DNA of 64,000 nucleotides from Adiantum capillus-veneris (lineage: Eukaryota; Streptophyta; Polypodiopsida; Polypodiales; Pteridaceae): positions 108,818,549 to 108,882,548 of the forward strand of contig CM043953.1 of NCBI GenBank assembly GCA_014529385.2, given 5' to 3'. A program made the translations under genes and the position numbers. Positions 21,832 to 33,157 of the stretch are shown here, in pieces. Position 1 is the first letter of the stretch. Every line of letters starts with the position of its first letter. A model generated the notes under the pieces. The model was not told the DNA's origin and did not search any database. It saw only the letters and a list, made by a program, of their open reading frames with translations.

Positions 21832-24542
21832 ATGCAGGGCAGTCGACTGCAGGCATCGGAGGTGCAGGGTTGGATGAGATGGCACGGGGCACAGTTGCGG
21901 CACAGTGTGTGTGGGCGGGAACCTACGTGAGACAGCAGAATCCGGCATGGTAGCAGGGGGTAGGGATGTGGTCGACAGCGGCTGGGCAGGCAGTGGGTGT
22001 GTGCTGGGATAGGAAGTGGTATAGGTTTAATGACTTGTGAGCAAAGCAGAAGAGCACAACAAGATGTGTAAGGCCCCTTTTTTCTCCAGGAGGTTTGAGC
22101 TGATGAGTCAAATCATCCTCACTGCGAGCAGAATAGAGGGTTTGGTAGGCGGTGGAGGAACTGGCCATACCAAGCAATTTCTCTACGCTAAGCTGTTGTT
22201 TTCTTTCCAGAGGTTCGGGTAAAAACTGTTGCTCATCACTTCTTCTTGCTGGCCTTGAAGTTCTTCTGCAGCAGGCCTAAGAATGAGCACGCTACAGCTG
22301 TTGTCCGAGCAGGAGAGTATATTTATGTGGTGTGTTTTTAGCAGGGTTGTATCTGCCAAAATGGAGGTCGGTATACACCAAAGCAAGCATGGGGTGGGAC
22401 CAAGTGTAAGACACGGGCTTTCATAAGCTGATCAACGCCAAGGCGGGACCAGGGGAGCATTGAGTGCTTAGCAAATGGCGCAAATGAAGGGAATGCACTC
22501 CGAGTCAACCAAACCGCTGGAAAGAGAATGTGTGTGTGTGGGGTCACGAGCGCCCAGCCGCCAAGCAAGTGGGGTGTGTGTGAGTAGCGCCAAAGCAGGT
22601 CAGTACCGAATATAGTGCATGACTCACGATACCCGGGCTATGGACTGTAGCGAGCTAGGTATTCAGCAACGCCAAAAGACAGCTATAAACGGAGATTTGG
22701 GTGAACGTCTAAAGCTGGAACAATATGATTTTTTTCTTTTTTCTTTCTTTTATCTTCCCCTTTGAAAAATTCTCTTTTGGGACTTGTTCCCACATAGAAA
22801 GAGTGTTGACACGTGTGAGTGTACCTAAGTTTGTGTTATCGGCAAATCTCCTTAGAGATGGAGAGTGAGTGGGACTTGCCATGGCATCTAGTGAAAGAGG
22901 GAAGACAATGCACACATTGATAGAACTCAAGAATTATACTCATTAAAATATCTCTTTTGTAAACCTGAACCTAAAAAAAAAAAGATTCGGATTGAGCTAA
23001 ATTTAGTTTTCTTTGCGCCCTTTGATTGTGCATGCACATTAATTTGAATATCCTAGTAGATAGAATTCTCCATGCATCAAATGAAACAAGATATTTGTCC
23101 AATTCTCATCAATGTACACACTATTAATCCATTCTCGTCCATTTCTTCATATACTCGAATTGGAAGATTTTCATGTTCAAAAGCGATTTTCAATACATCG
23201 GTTCATGCACACAAGATGAGTAATCAAATCTTTCTTGGCCCATTCATCAAGTCTAATTATTTTCAACCATTGAAAAAACTAATTGCTCATATTTAGAAGG
23301 CCTAATCCTCCAAACCCAATTGGATTGTCATCACATTGCTGCACACTTTTAATTCATGTGGCATTCACCAATTACCATGGCCCATTGGCGTACATAGCAA
23401 TAGTAATTCATAAAATCATTTTCAATTACATCAATTAAATCATCTCAAGTCAATCAATCAATTACACACCGATCTTTTAGGTCTAATAATCATCATAATT
23501 GGTAATTGCTACCAATTATTCATCCTAATTTGAATACCGAATGCCATTGAGTAGGCACACACACCCAAATTTAGACCAAACATTTATGCAACAAATCCAT
23601 CAATTTCACATTGAAATGCACAAATTGCAAGTTCAATCAAGCATAAATGAATGCATGCATGCTTAATTTCTAAAAAATTAGCACTATTTTTACCTAATCA
23701 AGCATTGCACACACTAAAAAATTAAGCACAAATGATCGAATTTTTTGCAATTGGAAATGAATTTAAGCTTATACCTAATGATTGCACACATTTTTCATGA
23801 ACATTTCACAATCAAAAACCATTTAGGTGTCCCAATTGACCATCAATCATTGAAATCAAGTGGTCATGGATGGGCACACACACTCAATTTTTGCCCTTTT
23901 TTTTTGGCAATTAGCTTATCCAATGTTTGAATTAGCCTCACATACTCATCATTTACATAATTGCATACTCATGCATCATTAATTCCATCACTTTATATGC
24001 ATGCACACACTAAAAATTAAGTGCGCACAGACTTGAAAATTTTGACAGTTTTTTCCCTCTTTGATGCATGCACACACAATGATTTTTATGCACACACATG
24101 GTTTTTTTCTTGGGAATTAAGCATTATCTTGACACAATCATCATTGTTTAGACAAAATTGACCATAAATTTCATCCCAAAACAATCAAATTAGGCATTCC
24201 AAGTATGTTAATTGAATTACACACCTAATTTTAGCAATAATTAGCAACACATTGGAATCAAACTAACCACTCAAGAATTGAATGGAGTAGGTCAATGCAC
24301 TTACAATTGATTGTATCCAAGCTAATCCTTGCTCCACGCGACGATTCCATCGTGCACACACATGTGTGGCTCTTCCAAATTAGCCCAAAAATTGACCATT
24401 TGTAGGCCAAAAATCAAAACTTAAATCATCAAATTAGGCATGGATTAGCACAATTAACTTGATTAAAGTGATGATTCCACCTCTTGCAAGGAGATTTAAC
24501 ATACATTCCAAATCAAAATTAGTGGTTATGTTAGCACAATTA

Positions 24543-24630
24543 GCATGAAATTAGCATGGAATTAGTACATTTAGCACGAAATTAGCATGGAATTAGTACA
24601 ATTAGCACGATATTAGCATGAATGGGATGC
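24543..24630. repeat. 31-bp minisatellite in D
   Basis: Units of the form GCATGGAATTAGTACA plus TTAGCACGAAATTA recur at 24554, 24585 and 24616, near the 5' end of D on its sense strand. Confidence 0.75.
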
Positions 24631-24827
24631 AAAATTAGTGAAGGTTAGTGAAAAATTAGCAAAATCAAAAGAGAATTTAGGGGTTTTTGGGGTGAAATGA
24701 CTCTATACACATCCAATTAAACCTAATTACACTATACACTAATCAAATCCTACCTAATTACAAGAAATCGGTAATCAAATTACTCTTATCTTTTGCAAAC
24801 TCAACTCCACTAGTGTAGGCAACCCAT

Positions 24828-24844
24828 CCCCGACAATGGTGACA
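24828..24844 (-). other. primer-binding site of D (Asp-tRNA-like)
   Basis: The minus strand reads TGTCACCATTGTCGGGG one base after the LTR. It matches the common plant gypsy primer site TGGCGCCGTTGTCGGGG at all but about three positions, and two of the differences are G to A. I infer a decayed Asp-tRNA-type site. Confidence 0.7.
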
Positions 24845-24845
24845 A

Positions 24846-25800
24846 TGTTGGAGGCTCGCCATAGCATAGGCAATCTCCCACAAATCTATCAATCCGGAGA
24901 GAGAGAGAGCATGACCCGGCTAGGGCTTGGAGGCATCACACAAAGAATGTGCGAGAGCGTCATCGGATGCAAAGATTGAGAGGATTCAAGAGAGTGCATC
25001 CTCCAATGCAAATAGAAATCATCCCAAATCAACTAATGCTAATCGCACATCAAGCATCAATTTCAAGAAATCATCTACACACATCAAGCAACGAAGTGAA
25101 ACACACTAATCTTGAAATCTCTCAAGCACAACTCTAATTACATGCATTGACGATTAAGCACACAAGATCGCATTCAAGTCGGCCACCCCAACCATGCCCA
25201 TCATGGTGTCCAAATCAAGTCACACATAATCAAATTAAGCTCAAGGCTTCTTAAACCTACACACACACAAGCACACCATTAGAGGACAACTCTAATCCCT
25301 CAATCACGAGTACATCCACTCCGCTTAATCGAGAGAGTTAGATAAGGACTCCACTAATCGGAGTAACTTAGCATAAGTAAGAGTTAGATTAGAGAAGATC
25401 AACACTTCAAAACAATGAAGGAAAGTAGATAAACATGATTGACAACATAATGAAGACTAGATTAATTAAGAGAGGATTACACTAATTACATGTGATTAGC
25501 ACTAGCCTTCTAAGCATGGGCATTAAGCTCAAAGGCTAGGCCATCAAGAGCTACTCTAGAGAGAGAGTTCTCAAAAGGACCACTCAAGAATTGACCTCTC
25601 ATTAAGCATAGGGCTCTTTTATAGTTTTGGGCCTCAAACCCTTCAACTATGGGATAAAGTGAACTCTCTAGCCTAGAATCATACAACTTTGGAACTCCTA
25701 AGTGAGCCCAAGCCCTATACAATGAAAAGTAAATACTATGCACTATGGCACATCCACAGCTTTGGTGCATAATTGGTGTAGCCGTTAGCCGCTTCTAACA
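24846..25800 (-). repeat. 5' LTR of element D
   Basis: The high-coordinate copy starts TGTTGGAGG and ends CTTCTAACA, 955 bp. It has a TATAAAAG box on the minus strand at 25616-25623. The base at 25801 enters the RT of element E. Confidence 0.9.
25616..25623 (-). promoter_or_regulatory. TATA box in LTR D (5' copy)
   Basis: The minus strand reads TATAAAAG at the same relative position as in the other LTR. This copy would drive transcription of D. Confidence 0.55.
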
Positions 25801-26935
25801 GTCTGCATTTTTCGAACACCTTTGTCAAGTGCTCTATGTGCTCTACTCTTACAAGGGAGTGAACACACAGGTCATCCATGTAAATTTCTAAGAACTGTCT
25901 TAGATATTCTTTAAAAGCATGACCCATCAGCCTTTGAAACGTGGCTGGTGCATTTGTGAGGCCAAAAGCTATTACCCGGAATGAAAAAATACCCCATTCG
26001 GTTGCAAAAGCCATTTTGTGCTGATCCTTTGGCTTTATTGCGAGTTGGTTGTAACCCGAAAAGCCATTTAAGAAGCTATAAGCCTCTTTTCCTGCCACCC
26101 TTTCTATTACATGATCAGTAATGGGTAGGGGATAGTTGTCTCAAATTGTAGCAACGTTTACTTTCTTGAGATTGACGCACACTCTCAACTTTCCATTTTT
26201 CTTCGTGACCACCACAATCGGTGAAACCCAATCGGTGTGCTCAATTTCGTAAATAAACTCTGCCTCCTTAAGTTTATCTATCTCCTCCTTGATCTTTTTC
26301 GCAAACGTTTCATTGTAAGTATAGGGACGTTGTCTGCTGGGTTTGGCGTCGTTCTTAAGGGGTATTGTGTGTTGACAGATACTTGGATCCACACCCTTAA
26401 GATCTTTATATGACCATGCAAACACATCTCTATACTGTTTAAGAGTAGCTACCAAAAGCTTTTCCTCTTCTTCAGTAAGATCAGTGGCAATATATGCAGG
26501 TTTTGGATCTTCTGGTGGCTCCGCTAGATCTATTCGTTTGGCTTTCTCAAGACTGTCATACGATGTATCCGGTTCCTTCAGTTCTCTCATTGGTTGTTGT
26601 ACTATGATTTTCCTATCTTGTATGGTATATTTCTTATAATGGGACGGTGCATCCATCTTGTCAGAATTGGTGTCCTCATTTGTTTCAAAGTCAGACGTCC
26701 ATATGTCTTTGAGTGTTCGCTTAAGCTTATTGTACTCTGTTTTCCTCTCTGTTTTGGTTATTCCAGACTGTGTTTTCCCCCCTTTCTGCGACTTAGTCGT
26801 TTGCTTCTCGTTTCTGTTCTTCTTGTTGTTTTTCCGCGGTTTAGTCTTGATAAACCGGCCAGTGACCTCGTCTTTGACACAATCATTAGCTTTGAAAAGC
26901 TTTAGATATCCGGTTCTGTCATCGACAAGAGGCAT
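25801..26935 (-). pseudogene. gypsy RT of element E (truncated)
   Basis: The charged linker leads into DVFAWSYKDLKGVDP and then RT motifs EAEFIYEIEHTDWVSPIVVV, KKNGKLRVCVNLKKVN, YSFLNGFSGYNQ and FGLTNAPATFQRLM, with the catalytic IYMDDLCVHS. An in-frame TGA at 26141-26143 splits it (VATI-stop-DNYPLPIT), where H reads through with Lys. The reading ends in FEKCRL at 25801, where the LTR of D begins; residues after that come from the LTR. Confidence 0.88.
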
Positions 26936-27031
26936 CGGATTATGCTTTTTCGTCCTTGATTTTTTAGTTCTCTTGGATTTATACCGCTCCTATCGACTAG
27001 GTTTTTGGTTAGGAAACTCGTAAAACTTGTC

Positions 27032-27412
27032 CTACCTCGATCTGTATTTCCTATTCGTCTCTGATGCGCTTGATCTTTCATCATTAGCCTCTATCAGTTG
27101 GATTTCATCGTTTAGTGATGGAAGGTCACAGCATAATGAATCCGTGAATTCCTCCTCTGTTCGATTTCTATCGATCACCACAGATATCTCATCAATGATT
27201 CTTTTACACTCGGTCTCACGTGGTATTTCTTCTTGTTCCTCGCTCTCTGATCCTGACTCAAGGATGACGCTAGCCATTTGCAACGTTACTAGGTCGTATC
27301 CTTCTTCATCACAAAATTTCGTAGGTGTACATTCGTTAACACATATGCCCAAGGTTGACAATATTTGAGTCCACCTGAATGGCTCAAATAAATGTTCGGG
27401 GAAAAGGTTCAA
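27032..27412 (-). pseudogene. gypsy E protease-RT linker
   Basis: This acidic 126-residue frame starts LFPEHLFEPFRWTQIL and contains VCVNEC-like and PTKFCDEEGYDL blocks that recur in H (PTKFCNEDGYDI at about 39525-39555). The end is Arg/Ser-rich. It has no enzyme motif and is a linker or a separate small domain between protease and RT. Confidence 0.65.
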
Positions 27413-28853
27413 GGAAATAAGCTTCGTCTTCTACGGATCTTTCCAAAACGCATTCCTCTTTGATTATCTCCCCACAATTAGATGCTCCACACATCCAAAC
27501 ATGCACTTTTGTTTGCATCCATGCAGGCATTTCTTTTTCATTTACACTGCTTGAATTAAACTCTTGCACTGGTGTTTTTGCCACGTCTCTATAGCTATGA
27601 TCCTTCATGTTGATTTTTGTTATTAGCTCTTCGTGCCTTAGGTAGATTTGGTCGTACCCCCAATCTTGTATCATTTTGAGTTGACGCATAAAAGGTCGTC
27701 CTAAAATAATGTCAAAGTTGTTCGTTTTTTCAAAATCCACCACAGCAAAGGTGTGCTCATAGTTAATTCCACACGAAGTTACAACTATTTGGTCCAGGAT
27801 TCCCAATGGTCTCTCTACATACCCATCTGCGAGTTGTAGTTTCATTCTCGTTTTCCTGAGAGCTGGATGGCCCCACTTCTCCTAGATTTGCTTTGTAGCA
27901 ATCGCCACTCTCGCTCCACTGTCTAGGATAGCTATCGTTTTTATGTCCTGATATTCCGTAGGTAGGGTCGTATTCCCCTCCTCGCCTTCATAGTAATCTC
28001 CGACCTTGTTTATGGGCACTAGTTGAGCTTTGGGTTGACTTTCCCGTTTGTTTTCTTCTCCCTTAGGGTTTGTCGAAAGAGGAATCTTTACTCCCTTGTG
28101 CTCCAAATGTTTCCCCATGTCTTGCCATAAGTGTGGTCTGACTCTCAAGAGTTCGGACAACGTCATTGTGCATGTTATAGGTGTCGACAGCATATCTTGA
28201 AGACTCTTTGAGTCAACCATATGTGAAATAGTTCTTATCTGGTATGGAACTAACCTTATGTCCGATTGTGCCTCATGTTCACCTATAAATGACGGCAGGG
28301 TTTTCAAGGATTTGGCTTTGCTTTCCACCGAAATCTCCGTTCCCGCATCCCCATACAACGATTGTATATCGGCTGGACAAAATCCGTTATCCAGGTTAAT
28401 CTCAGGAATTGGAGCAGACTGTAACGTCGCGCTCCCGTTCTTTCTGTTTCTAATGGTTTCCCATAAGTGTTGTGGCCATTGTTCTTCAACTTCTGGAATT
28501 GGCATTATCGTCATTGACTTAGCGTCATCAGTCGTGTTTGGCATCACTCGATGATTCAGCGACAATATTGTTTCAGGCCTGGGTTCGTTTACTTGTTTTG
28601 GTTCATCGGTTTTTAGTTTTTCTCGCTCTTTATGAATCAACACTTCTTGTTCTGGGGTTCTAACTATCTTAGGTTCCATCAACGCCTGGGCTGTTTCAAT
28701 GAGGTGTTTACACATTTCCAAACTCTTCGTTTCCACTTCTGGTTGAGGATAAGTTAACCATCTTTGCTCTAAAGTTTGGTTTGTTTTTAGCCTTGCTTCG
28801 TACGCTTGTAATAGAGCATCTAACGGCTCTAGCACTTTGTCAACCAAGACCAA
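27384..28853 (-). pseudogene. gypsy E gag C-terminus and protease
   Basis: The frame at 27882-28853 runs from a helical, Glu/Lys-rich region (LDALLQAYEARLKTNQTLEQ) through IQSLYGDAGTE and MLSTPITCTMTLSELL to the retropepsin site AILDSGARVAIATK. It stops at TAG 27882-27884 where H has TGG. The next frame (27384-27845) completes the protease fold with LGRPFMRQLKMIQ and ends in VWMCGASNCG and EECVLERSVEDEAY, blocks shared with H. Active-site DSG is intact. Confidence 0.85.
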
Positions 28854-29966
28854 TTCTCTCGAGGACGTTTTTTTCGGCTTGCTGTTATCCTCAGCAGTCC
28901 TACTCTCTCTCTCTCTCTCTCTTGTTTGAGTTGCTCCTTTGTTTCATGTAATTCGTTTTGCATGGAAATTTGGTTGTTCACCCTTCTTGTTTTCATCCTG
29001 TCTCGTTTCGCCTTCCAGGATTTTCTCTGGGTTCTCAGGGATAAGCTTTCATTTTCTGTGGGTATAGACAACTCTACCCTTTCCTCCATGGGCTCATTTT
29101 TACTTAAGTCCTTGGCTTGGGCTCTGGTTATCACATTGATTTGGATCATTGGATCGGTTTTTGATCTGCTGCTTGCATTTGGTATCACCCCCACTATATT
29201 CATAGTCGCTTTTCCCTTGTTGTCCGGATTTTTTGGGCAATCTGGAAATATGTGATTCACACCACATCCGTCACAAAACCCAAAATTTTTCACTCTTTCT
29301 CCTTTGAAAGGACAGTTACGCTCCCAATGATCTGTACTTCCACAACTATGGCACTGTCCAATTGGTGTTTGAGTTTGAGGAGGTGGTCCCATAGGTTGTC
29401 CTGCTCTATTAGGATACCCTCTTGGTTTGTAATTCTGGTTCGCAATGAACATTAACGTTCTTTCGTCTACCAAATACTGATCTTTCGAAGGTTGTGCTAT
29501 TGGTGATGCCATACCCTCGCTACTTCCCCATGGTTGGTATGCTTCGTCTGCGTACATTTGTGATTCAGGTTCTGTTGCGTAAGGCTCATTCGGTTCCTCA
29601 TAATAAGAAACTTGAAGTGTACTATTTGTTCCTGGTGATGCTTCACATGGTTGAGCATACCTAATCATGGACCTATTTTCCTGTGGTAAAGGAGGTTGTT
29701 GACCCAATATAGGTTGAGGTCTGTCTGCTCCTGCTACCAGATTCATATTTGGTTCCACTTGATATCTTGGAGGAGGTGGTTGGGATGGTCCTGCTGGAGG
29801 CCCGTACGGTCTTTCCCTCACATAGTTTTTGTTATAAAACACTCTTCCGTGCTATGATTCGTCCATTTTTGTTCTATGGCGCATCATTTCAGTACTCGTC
29901 CATTCGCAACTGGTACTTTCGGCTGTTGAGTGCACAACGTTGTCGGATGATCCCCCCCACATGTGT
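28829..29966 (-). pseudogene. gypsy E zinc-knuckle region
   Basis: A Pro/Gln-rich segment (PYGPPAGPSQPPPPRY) is followed by two knuckle-like motifs, CHSCGSTDHWERNC and CDGCGVNHIFPDC, then NIVGVIPNASSRSK and ITRAQAKDLSKNE. The 3' end encodes Arg-Glu repeats from a GA run. An upstream block, CAIEQKWTNHSTEEC, recurs in H and M and is a further possible Cys/His motif, but a frameshift near 29845 separates it. It probably binds RNA as nucleocapsid. Confidence 0.8.
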
Positions 29967-30571
29967 CACACTTTCTCGTCTGAGGCTGTCTCATCACCGG
30001 ATTTGATCTCATATGTTGCTGCATTCTCTTCGTTACCTCCTCTATATATCAATTGATCAGCTGTCGGCATCAAGGATGCCTGGGCATCTTTCTTGGTAGA
30101 GGGTTTTCTTTTAATCAATGAAGAGCCACTGGTTATTGAATCAGTATCCTCTGACACTGCCCCATATGCTTTGCAGTTATCGACAAGATATAACGCTTCC
30201 CTTGTAACCTGTTGAAACGTGCTACAAGCTTTCAAGTGAAGGTCCTTTTTCAAGGTTTCATTCCTAAGTCCTTCGACGAAGAGCACAGACAATCTCTCGT
30301 CCTGCGGTAATTCTCTCCTCGGGCACCTCTCAATGTATTGCTTGAATCTCAAGGTTTCTTCCTTCAATTTTTCATTCTCCCTTTGTTTAAAAACGTATAT
30401 CTGCGATATAGTATTATGCTTTATACCCCGTTTTGAGAATTCTTCTGCGAACTCGTGCAATACATGTTCAATATTCGGACAAGTTTCAGGGTTTAAAGGT
30501 TAAAACCACGTTAAGGCCGTCCCTTCCAAGGTCAGCCCGAATCCCTCGTATTGAGTATGGAAGTCAATGAT
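29966..30571 (-). pseudogene. gypsy E gag core
   Basis: Read across two stops (30572-30574 and 30500-30502), the segment gives DFHTQYEGFGLTLEGTALTW and then EFAEEFSKRGIKHNTISQIY, FKQYIERCPRRELPQDERLS and LFVEGLRNETLKKDLHLKAC. This is the retrotransposon gag capsid-type domain. Element M has Gln codons (CAA) at both stop positions. Confidence 0.8.
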
Positions 30572-31460
30572 CTATTCTGCTCTTAAGACTTGCTTGAAGA
30601 GCGATACATGGTCATATGGATCCCCCGATCTGCTATACTTCTTTGGCATGCACTTCGCTACTTGGGATGGTCTGATCCTTCTATGGTCTGCGGTCAATCT
30701 CATTGCCCCCATGTCTCGACTTAATCGTTCTCGTGCATCAGGGAGGTCGTAGGTTGCTCTCGTTGGCTCTCCCTCCCCAAATCTACTACTAGGAGGCAAA
30801 TGTGATGGGGTGGCTGCAAATGTCAGACCTACAGCCATATGTGTAGAGATGGGAACCGCACTACCTCGATTCGTAGCCATTGATTCTCTAGAATGTAACG
30901 TCCCCATGGGGATTGGCATCGAATAATGAGGTCGACTGAAAGAATTAGCTACATGAGTCCTCCCTCCTCCTGTGGTCAACGGTTCTGACACGACAGTTGT
31001 ACAGGCTGGTCTTAGAGGGCTTGGAGTGACATAGTACTGGTGAAGTGGTCCCCCAAAGTACGTATATCCTTCCAATTCTTTTTTATCGATTGCTGCATAT
31101 CGTCTTCCATACTTGTCGTATGCTTCAATTTTCGTTTCCGCTCCCTCTGTGTAGGTGAAGACATAAAGTCTTTTCCACTCAGTCATCTCCCCAACGTAGG
31201 GTTCTTCGCATCTATAATAGAGATCTTGCTCTCCATTATTATACTTGTATAACCCCAAGTAGACATTATCCGTGTTGATTCTCAACGTTTTGTTTTATCG
31301 CCTTAATCTCACTTTAGGTAAGCTCATTGTTGGAGCCCTTTCCTCATGTTCCTTGTCTATTTTGGCTTTTGTGCCCATCAATCTCCACTTGTCTACAATG
31401 TTAGGATTCATGACTACCAAGTACATGATACCCTCGTCATCTAGGTACGGGTCTTGGATG
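30572..31460 (-). pseudogene. gypsy E N-terminal gag region
   Basis: Two frames (31295 to about 31460, and 30572-31285) form a region upstream of the gag core. Landmarks are YLDDEGIMYLVVMNPNIVDK, INTDNVYLGLYKYNNGEQDL, RLYVFTYTEGAE, YDKYGRRYAAIDKKELEGY and GGPLHQYY. M has clear counterparts to all of them and H to some. It ends in YSRSGDPYDHVSLFKQVL, the gag start. I know no named family for it. The first residues of the longer open frame (above 31460) belong to element F. Confidence 0.7.
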
Positions 31461-32258
31461 GCGTAGGAGATGAGTATGTACATTTCAGGTCTTCCATGAA
31501 TACAAGAGACGACATCCCCGTGTTCCAAGATTTGATTTCTATGCTTATTCTTGAGGAGAAGAACCTTGACACATCTTCTTCTCATGGCAAAAATAATTTT
31601 GAACAGGCCTTCTATTCTAACTCCAACAGAGGTAGAGGTAGAGGTCGTGGTCGAGGCCCAAGGGGTTGCAGGGGCCAATTTCAAGAAGGTCAATCAAATC
31701 AAAACAATACAGGTGGCAGGGGAAACCAATCTCAAGGCAGGGGGAGTCAAAGAGGTCATGGTGCAGGATCAAGCAGGCAGCAACATACTACAGATAGCAG
31801 AGAATGTTGGACTTGTGGTGAAAGAGGTCACATGTCACGTGACTGTCCAAAGGGAAAAGCAATTGGAAAGAGAGAACAAGGCAACTATGCATCTACTAGC
31901 AGAGATGCAGATGACAACAAAAACGAGCGCATGTTTGTTATGCAGCATGTAATGAATACAATGACTGCAGAGAATTCCACCCAAGATGATGTTTGGTATG
32001 TGGATTCAGGTGCCTCTAATCACATGACGTCTCGTGGAGAGTGGTTTAGAGATATGCGCAAACTAGATGTGTCAGGCTATGTGCAGACAGGAGATGACAC
32101 AGCTCACCCCATTGCTCATGTAGGGGACATACCTCTAAATACGAAGAGTGGCAAATCAAAGTACTTAGCAGATGTCCTTCATGTCCCAAACATTACAAAG
32201 AATCTTGTTTCTGTTGGACAAATGGTTGAGCAGGGTCTGCAGGTTCGCTTCAATCTGA
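31461..32258 (+). pseudogene. copia fragment F: gag C-terminus and protease
   Basis: The plus-strand frame reads DEYVHFRSSMNTRDDIPVFQ and LISMLILEEKNL (end of copia gag), a Gly/Arg-rich stretch (RGRGRGRGRGP), the zinc knuckle CWTCGERGHMSRDC, and protease VWYVDSGASNHMTS to LVSVGQMVEQG. It then ends abruptly near 32258. Both ends are broken; the left edge meets the gag of E and the right edge meets fragment G in the opposite orientation. Confidence 0.85.
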
Positions 32259-32261
32259 AAT

Positions 32262-32758
32262 TTACTTATAGCCATCACAAGGCTATCCCAACTATCCGGT
32301 AGAGATGATAGTATAAGGAGAGCTCACACTTCATCATCATCAAAATTTATTTTCACCGATTGAAGTTGACTTATGTTGGTGTTAAAGTCATTTAGGTGTT
32401 CTGCAATTGAACCATTCTCTGCCATCTTTAGATTGAATAAGCGCTTCATGAGAAATACCTTATTGGATGCCGATGGTTTCTCGTTGAAGTCATCAAGTGT
32501 CTTCATCAAGTCCTCCGTGGTCTTCATATCCAAAACATTGAAGGCCACCGTTGATGCCAAAATTAACCAAATTGTTAGCAATGTCTTTCGATCAAGGACA
32601 ATCCATGCTTCATCTGCCATCGTTGAGGGCTTCTTTGCAAGACCGCCTAGTGGAAAATAGAGGTCCTTCTGGTAGAGATAGTCTTCAATCTGCATCTTCT
32701 AATGTTGGTAGTTTTTACCATTAAACTTCTCGATCTTGAGCTTCCCTTTCTCCGCCAT
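32262..32758 (-). pseudogene. copia G gag N-terminus
   Basis: From ATG at 32758 the minus strand reads MAEKGKLKIEKFNGKNYQH, then a TAG at 32699-32701 in place of the conserved Trp (NYxxWKMQ), MQIEDYLYQKDLY and the gag repeats LMKTLDDFNEKPSASNKVF and LKMAENGSIAEHLNDFN. A TGA follows at 32324-32326 (DDDEV-stop-ALLILSSLPDSW). Both stops fit single C-to-T type changes. Sequence ends at about 32262 within VMAIS. Confidence 0.82.
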
Positions 32759-32817
32759 TACTCTCACTCAATTTAAGGAATCCTTTCCTTGAGATAATTT
32801 AGCTACGAGCAAACATT

Positions 32818-32829
32818 GATTTGATACCA
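32818..32829 (-). other. primer-binding site of G
   Basis: The minus strand reads TGGTATCAAATC two bases after the LTR end CCTAACA. The first eight bases match the initiator Met-tRNA type. Confidence 0.75.
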
Positions 32830-32916
32830 GTTGTTAGGAAATATGATGTAGCTAAGTAGATAATTGACTAGATTACTTAATGGAGAGAGATAATTCTCAC
32901 ACAGAAGAGATTATAG

Positions 32917-32920
<4 letters not shown>

Positions 32921-32947
<27 letters not shown>
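32921..32947. repeat. (GA)n microsatellite
   Basis: Thirteen uninterrupted GA units within the R/U5 part of LTR G. Confidence 0.9.
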
Positions 32948-32954
<7 letters not shown>

Positions 32955-33148
32955 GATATACGTGGTTCACCCAATGTGGGCTACATCCACGAGAAAGTAG
33001 CCACTTAATGGCTTTAGTACTTCAAACAAGAAGTAGGTTACAAAGGGATTATACCCTTAATAGAGATCCCACCTTGCTTCACTCTCACCACCTCACACCC
33101 ACCTTATTGCATCAACTTCACACTATGTAATATGTGTAGAAATGGTCT

Positions 33149-33157
33149 CCTTTTATA
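33149..33157 (-). promoter_or_regulatory. TATA box in LTR G
   Basis: The minus strand reads TATAAAAGG, in element orientation and about 320 bp upstream of the LTR 3' end. Confidence 0.55.

Larger units (their letters stand above)
18500..24827. other. non-coding interior of element D
   Basis: This is 6.3 kb of AT-rich DNA in which I find no retroelement or host protein motif; all open frames are under 100 codons and lack family signatures. It contains a 207-bp tandem duplication (21418-21831) in the most GC-rich part, many short stretches of the type CAAAGTTGGCTAACAACTAGCTC (19980-20320), and a 31-bp minisatellite near 24540-24630. Confidence 0.7.
17532..25800 (-). mobile_element. large non-autonomous LTR retrotransposon D (LARD-like)
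   Basis: Two 955-bp direct repeats with TGTT...AACA ends flank a 6.36-kb interior. On the minus strand an Asp-tRNA-like primer site follows the 5' LTR (24846-25800) and a polypurine tract precedes the 3' LTR (17532-18486), which fixes the orientation. The interior has no gag, protease, integrase or RT signature in any frame. By eye the LTRs differ at about 20 positions. The combination of long LTRs, priming sites and a long non-coding interior fits the LARD class, which needs enzymes from another element. Confidence 0.85.
25801..31460 (-). mobile_element. Ty3/gypsy retrotransposon remnant E (gag-PR-RT)
   Basis: On the minus strand the order is N-terminal gag region (31460 to 30572), gag core (30571 to 29966), zinc-knuckle region (29966 to 28829), linker plus protease (28853 to 27384), long charged linker (27412 to 26400) and RT (to 25801). 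The RT is cut by the LTR of D, so RNase H, integrase and both LTRs are missing. It is co-linear with element H on the plus strand, and comparison of the two exposes individual stops. Several frameshifts are present. Confidence 0.88.

Noticed and set aside
31454-31480. ATG start for copia fragment F
   Set aside because: The first codons overlap the end of the E gag homology, and F lacks the front of gag, so this is not a natural start.
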